Of a DNA stretch of 64,000 bases, positions 35,540 through 44,829 are shown piece after piece. A program made the translations under genes and the position numbers. Under the pieces are notes generated by a model that saw nothing but the letters and a program-made list of their open reading frames with translations, did not search any database and was not told the origin of the DNA. Source of the DNA: Catenovulum agarivorans DS-2 (GTDB lineage: Bacteria; Pseudomonadota; Gammaproteobacteria; Enterobacterales; Alteromonadaceae); NCBI RefSeq assembly GCF_000568405.1, contig NZ_ARZY01000002.1:62001-126000 (forward strand), given 5' to 3'. How positions within the stretch are numbered: the stretch's first letter is position 1; each line of letters opens with the position of its first letter.

Positions 35540-37018
35540 ATGGGACAAAATATAAATAAACAAAGCTTTACCCAGCAAGACTTTGTGCTGTTTAAGCAAA
35601 GGTTGCATCAGCAACTTGATGAATTAAAAGTCATCATGTCACGACCTAATTTTGGTCAAGCTTCGCTTATGCTGGGGGCGGAGCTTGAGTTGTATTTAAC
35701 TGATGATAATGGCTTATGTCAGTTGAGTAATCAAAAAGTCTTATCGGCACTGCACGACTCTGTTTTCCAACACGAAATCAATCAATATAACTTGGAATTG
35801 AATGTACCACCGGTCGCGTTAGATGGCCATGCTTTTAGTCATATGGCACTCGAGCTTGATAGGCGATTAAATCAATTGAATCAATGCTGTGGCAAGCTGG
35901 GAACACATGCGACTGCCATAGGTATTTTACCGACTTTGCGCCCGCAAGATCTAACCAAAAAAAATATGACGGATTTGGAACGTTATCAAATTTTGGTCGA
36001 TCAATTAAAAGTCAATCGCGGGGCGCCTTTTGCTATCGATATTGATGGTGAAGAAGCGGTACATATGCAAGTAGAAGATGTAACAGCTGAAGGCGCAAAT
36101 ACTTCTTTCCAAGTGCATATGATGGTTCCACCTGGGGCATTTGTTGATGTTTACAATGCGGCGATGTTAAGCCAGTCACTAGTCACTGCGGCTTGTGGCA
36201 ATTCACCCATTTTTTTAGGCAAAGTGGTCTGGGACGAAACACGCATTGTTTTGCTAAAACAAGTGCTGGATTGTCGTGTTAGAGATTTAGTCGCACGTCA
36301 ATTGCCCGCTCGGGTTAATCTGGGATTAGGTTGGTTAAAACAAAGCGCTTGGAGCTTGTATGCTGAAGCTGTGGCTTTATATCCAGTTTTGTTACCAAAC
36401 TTATATCGACAAAATCAAAGTGTAGAGGGGTTGCCAGAACTATCCGAACTATGTTTGCATATGGGTACAGTATGGAATTGGCACAGGCCTGTATATTGCA
36501 ATGATGCGCCAGGCCATGTCCGTATTGAATTTAGGGCCTTACCAGCTGGGCCCAGTGTTGAAGATATGGTTGCTAATGCTGCTTATTCTATTGGTCTAGC
36601 ATATGGATTAAGCCAACAAATGGAAGCGTATTCGGCAATCATGCCTTTTGAAATTGTTGATAATAATTTTTACCGAGCGGCACAATATGGCTTGGATGCT
36701 TCAATATATTGGCCTGATGTCGAGCAATATCATGTCACCCATCAGCCAATCAAGCAGGTGGTATTAAATAGCTTAGAAATTGCGAAATTTGGGCTGACCC
36801 TGTTAGGTGTAAGCCAAGCCGAAACCAAACATTATCTAAATATTATTCAGCAACGGGTCGAGCAGCACATGACAGGCGCAAATTGGCAAAAAGCTGCGTT
36901 ACATTATTTTGAGCAACAGCACGATCGCCATCAAGCATGTCAGCTGATGTTAAATTGTTATCAACAACAGAATTTAACTGGTGCACCTGTGCATCTATGG
37001 GAGCGACCATGGCAATAA
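35540..37018 (+). CDS. Glutamate-cysteine-ligase-like (GCS2-type) carboxylate-amine ligase
   Basis: A 492-aa protein of the glutamine-synthetase-like carboxylate-amine ligase group. Seen: LMLGAELELYLTD (metal-binding Glu pair) near residue 47, INQYNLELNVPP, TSFQVHMMVPPGAFVD, and GHVRIEFRALPAGPSVEDMV. Such enzymes join an amino acid amine to a glutamate carboxyl with ATP. Housekeeping GshA has a different sequence pattern, so this is an accessory ligase of unknown product. The next gene, a zinc deacylase of the AstE/aspartoacylase family, overlaps its end by 10 bp, so the two are translationally coupled and may make and trim the same compound. No strong Shine-Dalgarno motif precedes the ATG. 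Confidence 0.82.
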   Translation: MGQNINKQSFTQQDFVLFKQRLHQQLDELKVIMSRPNFGQASLMLGAELELYLTDDNGLCQLSNQKVLSALHDSVFQHEINQYNLELNVPPVALDGHAFSHMALELDRRLNQLNQCCGKLGTHATAIGILPTLRPQDLTKKNMTDLERYQILVDQLKVNRGAPFAIDIDGEEAVHMQVEDVTAEGANTSFQVHMMVPPGAFVDVYNAAMLSQSLVTAACGNSPIFLGKVVWDETRIVLLKQVLDCRVRDLVARQLPARVNLGLGWLKQSAWSLYAEAVALYPVLLPNLYRQNQSVEGLPELSELCLHMGTVWNWHRPVYCNDAPGHVRIEFRALPAGPSVEDMVANAAYSIGLAYGLSQQMEAYSAIMPFEIVDNNFYRAAQYGLDASIYWPDVEQYHVTHQPIKQVVLNSLEIAKFGLTLLGVSQAETKHYLNIIQQRVEQHMTGANWQKAALHYFEQQHDRHQACQLMLNCYQQQNLTGAPVHLWERPWQ

Positions 37019-38028
37019 ACTTAACAAAGTTGCGTTACACCCATGCAGAAAATTTACACTTACCAGATGACCCGACCGACTGGTTGTTAAGTTTACATGG
37101 GCCAACCGTGATTGATATGCAAGGGCTTATTAATACCCGCACTCGAGTTGTCAGTGTCCTTGTACATGGAAATGAACCGTCAGGGTTTATCGCGTTGCAT
37201 CGATTTTTGCTAAGCAAAGTTATACCTATGACCAATGTTCGATTCATTATTTCATCTGTTGAAGCTGCGCAACAATCTCCTGTTTTTTCCAATAGATATT
37301 TTGATGATAAGCACGACTTAAATAGGTGTTTCAATTTAGACAATAGTGATGCTTTAGTGAATCAAAGGGCTGGCAGTATTTTACAAGCAATCAATGAAGT
37401 TAAACCTGAGGCGGTTATTGATATGCATAATACATCAGGCGCGAGTCCTTCATTTTGTGTGGCAACACGGATTGATATGCAGGTGCAAGCTTTAGCTTCA
37501 TTCTTCTGTCAAACTATGATTTATACCAGGTTGAATTTAGGGGCATTGATGGAACAAAATTTTAATTGCCCGATTGTGACTGTTGAATGTGGTGGTGCTC
37601 AAGACCAACAAGCACATGAAGTTGCTTACCAAGGTGTCCACGAGTTTTTAATGGCAGATAACTTATTTGCCGGACATCATTACATGCTGGTTGATATTGT
37701 TGAACATCCGTTGCGATTGGAAATTGACCCGAAAACCAACTTATCGTTTGCGGATAAAAGTGACCCGAGTGCCGATATTACTTTAGTTTCAGATATTGAG
37801 CAGCATAATATGGGGGTGACGCGTGCAGACTGTTTAATTGGCTGGTCGAATATTGGCTGTACACCTTTTACCGTTAGAAATGAAGCGGGTGATGTACAGT
37901 CCGATAGCATTATTTATTGTAAAGATGGGCAGTTGTTTACACGGCAAAAACTGCGAATATTTATGGCAACCACAAACCATAGAATAGCGTTAAATGATTG
38001 TCTGTTTTATGCATTTTGTGAAGATTAA
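37009..38028 (+). CDS. AstE/aspartoacylase-family zinc amidohydrolase
   Basis: A 339-aa protein started at 37009, where GGGAG lies 5 bp before the ATG; the longer reading from 36937 lies within the upstream gene. M14-like zinc motif: VLVHGNEPSG (His and Glu ligands, about residue 45), HDLNRCF, VIDMHNTSGASP, then TVECGG with the catalytic Glu. The family removes acyl groups from N-acyl amino acids such as succinylglutamate or N-acetylaspartate. It is not in an arginine-succinyl operon here; its coupling to the GCS2-like ligase suggests a dedicated small pathway. Substrate unknown. Confidence 0.82.
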   Translation: MAINLTKLRYTHAENLHLPDDPTDWLLSLHGPTVIDMQGLINTRTRVVSVLVHGNEPSGFIALHRFLLSKVIPMTNVRFIISSVEAAQQSPVFSNRYFDDKHDLNRCFNLDNSDALVNQRAGSILQAINEVKPEAVIDMHNTSGASPSFCVATRIDMQVQALASFFCQTMIYTRLNLGALMEQNFNCPIVTVECGGAQDQQAHEVAYQGVHEFLMADNLFAGHHYMLVDIVEHPLRLEIDPKTNLSFADKSDPSADITLVSDIEQHNMGVTRADCLIGWSNIGCTPFTVRNEAGDVQSDSIIYCKDGQLFTRQKLRIFMATTNHRIALNDCLFYAFCED

Positions 38029-38033
38029 CCTGT

Positions 38034-38459
38034 TTATCCAGACGATCGAGCTGAACATAACACAGGTACTTCGTTAACAATATTGCTGCAATTTCCGTTG
38101 CGCACCTTTGCCTTACGGCAAATAGACACAGACCAACTGACTTTGGCAAAATAGTCTTGTGCGTCAGGTACACCTTCGCACAATTTAGTACTGGCGGTGG
38201 CGTGTTTGACGCAATGGGTTAAAAACACTTTTAACCCAACTGTGCAGTGGGCTTCACGACAGTCGCGGCTTTGTTGAATAACATGGTTTAAGCAAGCCAT
38301 TTGGTCTTGTTCGCGGGCAAACGCGATAGCGGCATCTATTTGGGCTGTTTCTACTTCAGCCAACATTTTGTGATTATCTTGCCAATAGAAATAAAATGAT
38401 AGGGCGGTGAGTATCACAAATACAGGTATGCCAACGGCAAAAATATATCTAAGTTTCAT
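38034..38459 (-). CDS. Cys-rich single-pass membrane or exported protein of unknown function
   Basis: A 141-aa protein with an N-terminal hydrophobic helix (about residues 7-26, AVGIPVFVILTALSFYFYW) and an exported part with nine cysteines, suggesting several disulfides (for example QSRDCREAHCTVG, THCVKH, SICRKAK). I do not recognise the family. It is the last gene of a three-gene overlapping operon behind a nucleotidyltransferase and dGTPase; the start overlaps the upstream stop by 11 bp. Confidence 0.65.
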   Translation of the reverse strand: MKLRYIFAVGIPVFVILTALSFYFYWQDNHKMLAEVETAQIDAAIAFAREQDQMACLNHVIQQSRDCREAHCTVGLKVFLTHCVKHATASTKLCEGVPDAQDYFAKVSWSVSICRKAKVRNGNCSNIVNEVPVLCSARSSG

Positions 38460-39234
38460 ATAAATCTAAATTGCTTTGTTGCAAGCTATTGATTACAGGC
38501 GCACAGGCTTGAACGGAAAAAAACGCATCATATAGCTTAGAGTTAACCTGGGTCAAATAACATTGGCGATAATGTGACTGCTCATAAGCGATAACTTGTG
38601 CTTGATCAAATATCTGATGTTGCTCAATTAAATAGTTATGCAGGGCCGCTGAAATATTCTGCACGGGCTTGTGAATAATGCAGCGTAAAATACGCACATA
38701 TGCGCCTAAAGGGTTTGGGTTGTCAGCCAATTGCAGGTCAAGTGTACCTGTGTTTAATGCGTCAAAATAGTTATCAGTACATATTATTTGTTTGGTTTGT
38801 GTGTTGTATACAATCGCATCCCAGTTCAAAATGGTGGTTTGCAATAAACTTTCAATACCCATATAGGTCACTAACTGCTGTTTAAATGCCCAAGTGTCAG
38901 CCAATGGCCACACATCTAAATACCATTTTTGGCAATTTAGCCGATAGCCGCCAAACTTATTAAAGTGCACCGGTATGCTGTTGGCATATGTTTGCATCAT
39001 GCGCTTCAGAGTTGCACTATTGCAGTCAACCACAAAATCTAAGTCACCGTAAAAGTTACCAATACCCTGCAGGGCGATATCTCGAATTGCACCACCAAAT
39101 AAATAGACAGTGCCCAGCTGGTTTAAACTATCAAGAATTTGTTGGACTTGCCGTCTGCCTTTATTGTTATGAGCATAGAAAAAACGGTGTAGACGTTTTT
39201 TTAAAATATGTTGATTATGCGCAATATTAACCAT
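38449..39234 (-). CDS. Nucleotidyltransferase with poly(A)-polymerase/CCA-type head
   Basis: A 261-aa protein. The motif VYLFGGAIRDIAL (about residues 42-54) followed by YGDLDFVVD (about 65-73) is the G-G-x-x-R-D plus D-x-D pattern of pol-beta-type nucleotidyltransferases of the CCA-adding/poly(A) class. The usual RNA-binding neck and body domains are short or missing, so it is not a normal Cca or PcnB. It overlaps the dgt gene by 8 bp and the downstream Cys-rich gene by 11 bp. Its substrate is unknown. Confidence 0.72.
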   Translation of the reverse strand: MVNIAHNQHILKKRLHRFFYAHNNKGRRQVQQILDSLNQLGTVYLFGGAIRDIALQGIGNFYGDLDFVVDCNSATLKRMMQTYANSIPVHFNKFGGYRLNCQKWYLDVWPLADTWAFKQQLVTYMGIESLLQTTILNWDAIVYNTQTKQIICTDNYFDALNTGTLDLQLADNPNPLGAYVRILRCIIHKPVQNISAALHNYLIEQHQIFDQAQVIAYEQSHYRQCYLTQVNSKLYDAFFSVQACAPVINSLQQSNLDLYET

Positions 39235-40603
39235 GAAGGTTTTTTAACTCGTCGTGCAGATAAATAAGGTAGCTGTCGGTCATACCAGAAACGGCGTCAG
39301 CTAACAATTGAGCTTTTCGGTAATTGTCGCTCATTTCTGATTCAGTATAAATACGCCGATAGTTTTCGGAGATTCGCTGAAAAGCGTATTGGGCAAAAAG
39401 ATTATCTTGGCCTTCATGGCTAATACCCACCCACAGCATATCCATAATGTTGGATATATAATTGTTACCCCTGAGTTCTAGTTCTAATACTGATTTGTGG
39501 CGGTAGCCGTGTACATAATCGAACTTGCGCATGGCAGCACAAAATTGAGCCGCTTCGCTGCTATCTAATAGGGTGTAACCAGCAGGCGTTTGACCAAGCA
39601 TTATCTGTTTAATGTCGGTGACTAAGGAATCTAAAATTGCCTTAACCATAGCGCTAATTGCGTATACTCGAAACATTTGCATCGATACATCATTGAGTTC
39701 TTTAGGGCTTAAACCAGCATTTTTAAATTCTTTATTTTTACTTTTGGCAGCACTTAGAACACTTTGAGTGAGTGCGTCATCTGGGTTCATATGGTTTAAA
39801 TGGTCAACAATGTCTGAAAACGACGCAATATCTTTTTTTACGATGTCTTCAGCGTCTAACACTATATAGGCAATATCATCGCAAGCTTCCATGACAAACG
39901 TAAATGGATGGCGTATTCCTTCGGATAATCCTGTTTGTTGCCAAACATCTTCAACAATGGCCTGCTCAGATTGAAAGTATCCGGCTTTTTTCCAGCCTAA
40001 CGATTGCACTTGACGGTTTGAAACTGGGTATTTAAGCATTGATGCCAGCGTTGCGTAGGTTAAATTCAAACCAAAAGTATCATTGAGTATTTGCAAACGA
40101 GTCACTAAACGAAAGGTTTGTGCATTGCCGTCAAAGCCCAAAAAATCTTGGCTATCTGTATGATTGTGTTCGCCAAATACTTTGACTTCGTTGCGTTTAA
40201 ACCAGTTTTGAATGGCTTTTTCACCTTGGTGGCCAAACGGTGGATTGCCTAAATCATGTGCTAAGCCAATCGCGGCTAGCAGGGCGGGGACACAGCGCTC
40301 AATATCTTTGCCTGAGTCATCCCCAAAAATCTCTGTGCGAAAATCAAATGCCAAGCGTATGCCAATGCTTCGAGCAAGGCTAGATACTTCATGCGAATGG
40401 GTTAGACGATTGCGTACACTGTCGTTTCTTTCTAGTGGAAATACTTGAGTTTTATCGCCCATTCTGCGGGTTGGGGTTGCAAAAAGGATCCTGTCGTAAT
40501 CTCGCTCTAGTTCAACTCGTCCATTTGCTGATAAAACTGTACTGCCTGTGCCATGTCTATCTTTACGGCGTTGACCGTTTAGAAGTTGCTCCCAATTCAA
40601 CAT
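39227..40603 (-). CDS. dgt: Deoxyguanosine triphosphate triphosphohydrolase (dGTPase-like HD enzyme)
   Basis: A 458-aa HD-domain protein. Motifs: RRMGDKTQVFPLERNDSVRN, LTHSHEVSSLARSIG, and AIGLAHDLGNPPFGHQGEKA hold the metal-binding His/Asp set; EACDDIAYIVLDAEDIVKK is the second metal helix. The family splits dGTP (or other dNTPs) to deoxynucleoside and triphosphate; some members deplete dNTPs to block phage. It leads a three-gene operon with overlapping ends, which is not the usual dgt context. AAAGGG precedes the ATG. Confidence 0.92.
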   Translation of the reverse strand: MLNWEQLLNGQRRKDRHGTGSTVLSANGRVELERDYDRILFATPTRRMGDKTQVFPLERNDSVRNRLTHSHEVSSLARSIGIRLAFDFRTEIFGDDSGKDIERCVPALLAAIGLAHDLGNPPFGHQGEKAIQNWFKRNEVKVFGEHNHTDSQDFLGFDGNAQTFRLVTRLQILNDTFGLNLTYATLASMLKYPVSNRQVQSLGWKKAGYFQSEQAIVEDVWQQTGLSEGIRHPFTFVMEACDDIAYIVLDAEDIVKKDIASFSDIVDHLNHMNPDDALTQSVLSAAKSKNKEFKNAGLSPKELNDVSMQMFRVYAISAMVKAILDSLVTDIKQIMLGQTPAGYTLLDSSEAAQFCAAMRKFDYVHGYRHKSVLELELRGNNYISNIMDMLWVGISHEGQDNLFAQYAFQRISENYRRIYTESEMSDNYRKAQLLADAVSGMTDSYLIYLHDELKNLHG

Positions 40604-40763
40604 GAAAATGCCCTTTGTTGTTTCCGCTCATTGCTTGTTGTTGGTTTAGCATACTACTTGAATTATTCATTCACAAATTAATTGGCGGGCAGCGCAGCTG
40701 TCTTCTATACTCAGGTAAGATAATGTTTCATCGAGTATAGTGACATCATAATAAGGAGATAGT

Positions 40764-41291
40764 ATGGAGCAATCTGATAGGGAGTTATCGACTGATTGTT
40801 TTCGGGCTGAAACGGCTAGGTTGCTGTCTTTGTCGGTTGCGCAAATCCATTTAGGTTTGTCTGACGGTGATGCGTCTATTGGTAAAGTAATTGAGTTTTG
40901 CAGCGAGGTCGCAAATCAATGTGAAGCGATACAAGCGAGCATGGGTCACGAAGAAGCCGCTCAGGCAACAGAAGCGATGCATCAGCAAATAAAAAAAGCC
41001 ATTATCGCATTGCAATTCTACGATAGGCTATCGCAACGTTTAGCGCATGTATCAAGTGGTTTAGAAGAACTGGCTGAGCTGTTGGCCATGGAAGAGCATA
41101 TTAAAAAAGCAGCTTCGTGGTCAAATTTGCGCACTAAGTTAGTTGAGCAGTATTGTTTAGTCGATGAAAAGGAAGTGTACGACTACATTATGCAGGGCGC
41201 TTCGGTGCAACAAGCGATCGAATTAATGCAAAAGCAAAAAGCACAACAGAATCAACAACAAGATGATGAGACGGATATCACTTTATTCTGA
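40764..41291 (+). CDS. Conserved helical protein, possible CheZ-like phosphatase
   Basis: A 175-aa, almost fully helical protein. The phrase ALQFYDRLSQRLAHV (about residues 92-106) recalls the D-x-x-x-Q active-site helix of CheZ-type phosphatases, and the acidic tail DDETDITLF recalls short C-terminal docking peptides. CheZ itself has about 210 residues and lies in chemotaxis operons, which is not the case here, so the likeness is only suggestive. GGAG lies 6 bp before the ATG. It stands alone, convergent with the isocitrate dehydrogenase gene. Confidence 0.6.
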   Translation: MEQSDRELSTDCFRAETARLLSLSVAQIHLGLSDGDASIGKVIEFCSEVANQCEAIQASMGHEEAAQATEAMHQQIKKAIIALQFYDRLSQRLAHVSSGLEELAELLAMEEHIKKAASWSNLRTKLVEQYCLVDEKEVYDYIMQGASVQQAIELMQKQKAQQNQQQDDETDITLF

Positions 41292-41303
41292 GTTGGTAAA
41301 ATT

Positions 41304-41338
41304 GCAGTAAAGCATGCGCTTAAACACAGCTTTACTGC
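41304..41338. terminator. Two-way terminator hairpin
   Basis: GCAGTAAAGC (41304-41313) pairs perfectly with GCTTTACTGC (41329-41338) between two convergent genes. Confidence 0.65.
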
Positions 41339-41346
41339 TGTCACAG

Positions 41347-42354
41347 TTACAAACGCTCAAGCACTGCTTGAGTAAACTCGGTAGTACCTGCACTTCCACC
41401 TAAATCTCGCGTAGTGCGGTCTCCAGTTTCAATGACATCACGCACCGCATTGCGTAATCTGTCTGCTTTATCTTTCATTCCAAGATATTCTAACATTTGC
41501 ACTGAGGCCAAAATGACTGATGTTGGGTTAGCAAGGTTTTTACCTGCAATATCGGGTGCGCTTCCATGTACAGCCTCAAAAATTGCGCAGTCTGTACCAA
41601 TGTTTGCGCCTGGCGCCATACCTAAACCACCGACTAGACCTGCACATAAATCTGAGATGATGTCGCCAAACAGGTTAGTGGTTACTATCACATCAAATTG
41701 TTCAGGATTCATGACTAATTGCATGCAGGTATTATCGACAATCATTTCTGTTGATTCGATGTCTGGGTAACGCGCTCCAACTTCTCGGGCGACTTTTAAG
41801 AATAAGCCTGAAGTGGATTTTAGGATATTTGCTTTGTGGACCGCAGTTACTTTTTTACGGCCTTCTTTTTTCGCAAGCTCATAGGCAAATGTAACTATCG
41901 CTTCAGCGCCTTCTCGGGTGATTTGGCTTTTTGCCTCAGCTGTCGCTCCATCGTCAGATAATGTTTGCCCTAACCCTGAATACATGCCTTGAGTGTTTTC
42001 ACGGATAGTAATGATATCGATGTTTTCGTACCTTGCACGGGTTCCTTTAAAAGATAGCACAGGACGTAAATTAGCATACAGCGCAAATTTTTTACGCAAG
42101 GTGACGTTAATAGAAGTAAAACCTTCGCCAACTGGAGTTGTTAAAGGGCCTTTTAAGGCGACTTTGTTTTGTTCTATCAAGTCTAATGTTTGCTGTGGCA
42201 GCAATTCACCCGTTTTTTCGTAGGCAGTTAAACCTGCATCAGCGTAATCGAAGTCAAATCCACATTCCAATTTCTTTAAAATTTGTACTGCAGATTCAAT
42301 TATGCTCGGACCTATGCCGTCGCCAGGTATGACTGTAATTTTTTGTTTTGTCAT
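41347..42354 (-). CDS. NAD-type isocitrate/isopropylmalate dehydrogenase family enzyme
   Basis: A 335-aa protein of the beta-decarboxylating dehydrogenase family. Seen: ITVIPGDGIGPSIIESAV at the start, PLTTPVGEGFTSINVTLRKK, the substrate-binding RENTQGMYSG, TAVHKANILKSTSGLF, NLFGDIISDLCAGLVGG, and FEAVHGSAPDIAGKNLANPT. The phrase SINVTLRKKFALYANLRP is typical of the NAD-dependent isocitrate dehydrogenase resembling mitochondrial IDH3, rather than LeuB. It would oxidise isocitrate to 2-oxoglutarate in the TCA cycle. AGAGG lies 9 bp before the ATG. Homoisocitrate or tartrate dehydrogenase are less likely alternatives. Confidence 0.88.
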   Translation of the reverse strand: MTKQKITVIPGDGIGPSIIESAVQILKKLECGFDFDYADAGLTAYEKTGELLPQQTLDLIEQNKVALKGPLTTPVGEGFTSINVTLRKKFALYANLRPVLSFKGTRARYENIDIITIRENTQGMYSGLGQTLSDDGATAEAKSQITREGAEAIVTFAYELAKKEGRKKVTAVHKANILKSTSGLFLKVAREVGARYPDIESTEMIVDNTCMQLVMNPEQFDVIVTTNLFGDIISDLCAGLVGGLGMAPGANIGTDCAIFEAVHGSAPDIAGKNLANPTSVILASVQMLEYLGMKDKADRLRNAVRDVIETGDRTTRDLGGSAGTTEFTQAVLERL

Positions 42355-42427
42355 AAGTTGAAACCTCTTGAAGTAGTCGTGATGTGTGGCAACTTTGGTT
42401 TAATTCTAACCAATGTCGTTTCTCATT

Positions 42428-44113
42428 CTAGCGAATAAGCCTAGGGAGCGGGCTGTATAAGTTATTATCTTGACTATTTTCTAGCTGAATTTGTTGCAGG
42501 CTTGTGAAGTCCAGCTTTAGCAGTGATAGAGCGTGAGACAACTCGGTTGGCAGTTGCGTGGAGCCAATTTCAGCAGGGTTGTAACTTAACCCGACACTTG
42601 AACAAGCACAAATCAGTAGAGCGCAGGTTTGTTGAGTTTTAAGATTAAAGCGAGGTAAATCAGCCAGTGAGTTTAACGCAACTAAGGCATCTGCACACCA
42701 ATGTTCAATGCGCAATTGTTCGGTGAGGGTTTTAATCAATGCTTGCGGATAGGTTTTGATTTGCGCAAATATCTGCGCTGGTGAGATAGATATTAGCTGT
42801 GGGCGAACCACTTTGGTTTGAATTTTGGGCGCATTTAAATAAGGCATAAATGCAAGTGTAACCAAAAGTTTAGCTTGTTCTGTTTCAATAAAGCCTAAAG
42901 TCTGAACCAAGCGCTCGGCTACAGATTGAGCCTGTTTGAGGTACAGCAAATGTAAATTCTGTTGATCGTAGGTGTATTTTAGGTAGTAGGTTTCGATTTG
43001 ATAACGAATCAACCAATAATAAACGCGACCAAGACCGAGCATCATAATGGCATGTTTGGTTTTTTCAATTGGTGTAGATGTTTGGGCTAACTCGCTCGCA
43101 TAGCGGCACAGTGCAAGCCGCACAGTCGGCAGGTTTGTAATATCATCGCTCAACAAGCTGACAGGGTCGCGTTTATGTTGATGAAAGTGACCAAGCAGGT
43201 GAGTCAGCTGAGTTAAGCTAAAATTGTTAACCTCAGACGTTTGGTCTAACCTAATCAGTTCTGTGCTTTTGTGTTGGCAGCACAATATAAGTTCTTGGGG
43301 TTTTAGGTATTTCTCACTGTCGGTTATGGTTAAATTCTCTGTCGATTTTAATTGCCAGATGCCAGAAGTAGAAAGGCAAACCACATGATCATTTGCCTGC
43401 GCAGCTGACATTACCCAATACAAGCTCTGTTGCTTGTCGGCGACATAACTCCCAGGGGGAATTGGCCCTAAACTCAAGTAGAGCTTGTCCAACCAAAAAA
43501 TTGGCAGTTTATGTCCCTCAGTTGTCATGATTGCTTTAAGTATGTGTCGCCAGTTGGCCAAAGACAGCAAATTTTGTTGATGTACGAGTTTACATACCAA
43601 ACTAAATACTGTTTGGCTAAACAACATATTGGGGGGGAGTTGATACTGCTTGGCAACCAAGGGCACTAAAGCCGAAAACCCAAGCTGTTGCAATTGACTA
43701 GCGGATGCTGTGGCGCTTGCAATCAAGGTTTTGTTGTCTAGTTTTGATTGTTTCTGTGTTTTTGTTAGCGCAATATCTCTAAGACTGGCGGCTATTAGTA
43801 GCTTATGCACCAGCTTAGGATGAAGTTGAAAAATATCTGCGCAGTGTAAAAGTAATGTGCATGTGGACAAATAACGTTTCTGCAATCGAGGTAATGCGAT
43901 TGGCAGTGTAATAAAAGCAGTTTTATACGGGTTATTGGCAATGGCAGGTGCTAACCAAGATTGAGCTAGTTTATTCGCCAATTGTTTGGCTTGGCTGGGG
44001 TCTAAACTGGCAGACGATATGGCTTGCATTAGGCGCTGGTGCTGCTTACACAAGGCCATTAGGCCTTGTGTTGCTATCAGACCAGCAAATTTAGGCGCTT
44101 GCTCGTTTACCAA
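42428..44113 (-). CDS. Large hypothetical helical protein
   Basis: A 561-aa protein, mostly helical, with many Leu, Gln, Ala and His. No signal peptide or convincing membrane segment. A region around residues 80-130 (LLHCADIFQLHPKLVHKLLI) has a faint look of an HD/HDOD-type helical domain, but no metal-binding HD pair is intact. The start overlaps the stop of the upstream SDR gene by 7 bp, so the two are co-transcribed. I do not recognise the family; the full-length open frame and coupled start support that it is real. Confidence 0.6.
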   Translation of the reverse strand: MVNEQAPKFAGLIATQGLMALCKQHQRLMQAISSASLDPSQAKQLANKLAQSWLAPAIANNPYKTAFITLPIALPRLQKRYLSTCTLLLHCADIFQLHPKLVHKLLIAASLRDIALTKTQKQSKLDNKTLIASATASASQLQQLGFSALVPLVAKQYQLPPNMLFSQTVFSLVCKLVHQQNLLSLANWRHILKAIMTTEGHKLPIFWLDKLYLSLGPIPPGSYVADKQQSLYWVMSAAQANDHVVCLSTSGIWQLKSTENLTITDSEKYLKPQELILCCQHKSTELIRLDQTSEVNNFSLTQLTHLLGHFHQHKRDPVSLLSDDITNLPTVRLALCRYASELAQTSTPIEKTKHAIMMLGLGRVYYWLIRYQIETYYLKYTYDQQNLHLLYLKQAQSVAERLVQTLGFIETEQAKLLVTLAFMPYLNAPKIQTKVVRPQLISISPAQIFAQIKTYPQALIKTLTEQLRIEHWCADALVALNSLADLPRFNLKTQQTCALLICACSSVGLSYNPAEIGSTQLPTELSHALSLLKLDFTSLQQIQLENSQDNNLYSPLPRLIR

Positions 44114-44805
44114 GGTATAGGCTGACCGTCATATGCTACAAAACTACCACTTGTTTTTTCGGTTAATTTATTAATTACCGAGCGCATACCTTTTACTGAT
44201 GTTTCACTGTTTATCAGCGCGTTAGGGCCACCCATATCGGTCAATACCCAGCCTGGATGCAAAGCAACTACTTTAACGTCGTATTCTGCTAGATCTATTG
44301 CTAGGCTTTTAGTTGCAGCATTTAGTGCCGCTTTGGAGCTGCGATAGATGTAACTTCCGCCTGAACCGTTGTCAGTCATACTGCCCATTTTACTGCTTAG
44401 AAATGCTATTTTGCGCTCATTGCCGAGTAATAAATTATCGATTAAAGCTTCAGCGAATTTAAGCGGTGCAATGGTGTTAATATGCAAAGTTTTTAGCCAT
44501 TCAACTTGGTCAAGTTGACCAAACTGACTGGTTTCGTCTTTTGGCCCATAGTAGCCAGCATTGGCAATCAAAATATCAATTGCTTGGCCGTTTAACATAC
44601 TTTTGATACCAGCAATTTGTTTTTCGTCGGTTATATCCAACGATAATACTTTAATGTTACCCAGCTTGTTCGCTAAGGCGTTTAGTTCAGCTGATTCTAA
44701 TGGTGTGCGAGTAGTCGCGAAAACGGTATAACCCGCTTCAGCATACTGCTTAGTAAATTGTAGGCCAATTCCTCGATTGGCCCCGGTAATTAAGACGGTT
44801 TTCAT
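44107..44805 (-). CDS. Short-chain dehydrogenase/reductase
   Basis: A 232-aa classical SDR. TGANRGIGLQ is the nucleotide-binding glycine motif, IANAGYYGP the structural NAG motif, and YRSSK the catalytic Tyr-Lys pair (about residues 154-158), with a preceding Ser in SKMGSMTDNGSGGS. The Arg after the first beta strand (TTRTP) favours NADP. Substrate unknown. It leads a two-gene unit with the hypothetical 561-aa gene and lies just behind ppnN. Confidence 0.9.
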   Translation of the reverse strand: MKTVLITGANRGIGLQFTKQYAEAGYTVFATTRTPLESAELNALANKLGNIKVLSLDITDEKQIAGIKSMLNGQAIDILIANAGYYGPKDETSQFGQLDQVEWLKTLHINTIAPLKFAEALIDNLLLGNERKIAFLSSKMGSMTDNGSGGSYIYRSSKAALNAATKSLAIDLAEYDVKVVALHPGWVLTDMGGPNALINSETSVKGMRSVINKLTEKTSGSFVAYDGQPIPW

Positions 44806-44829
44806 AATAATATTTTCTAAGTGTTTTCG

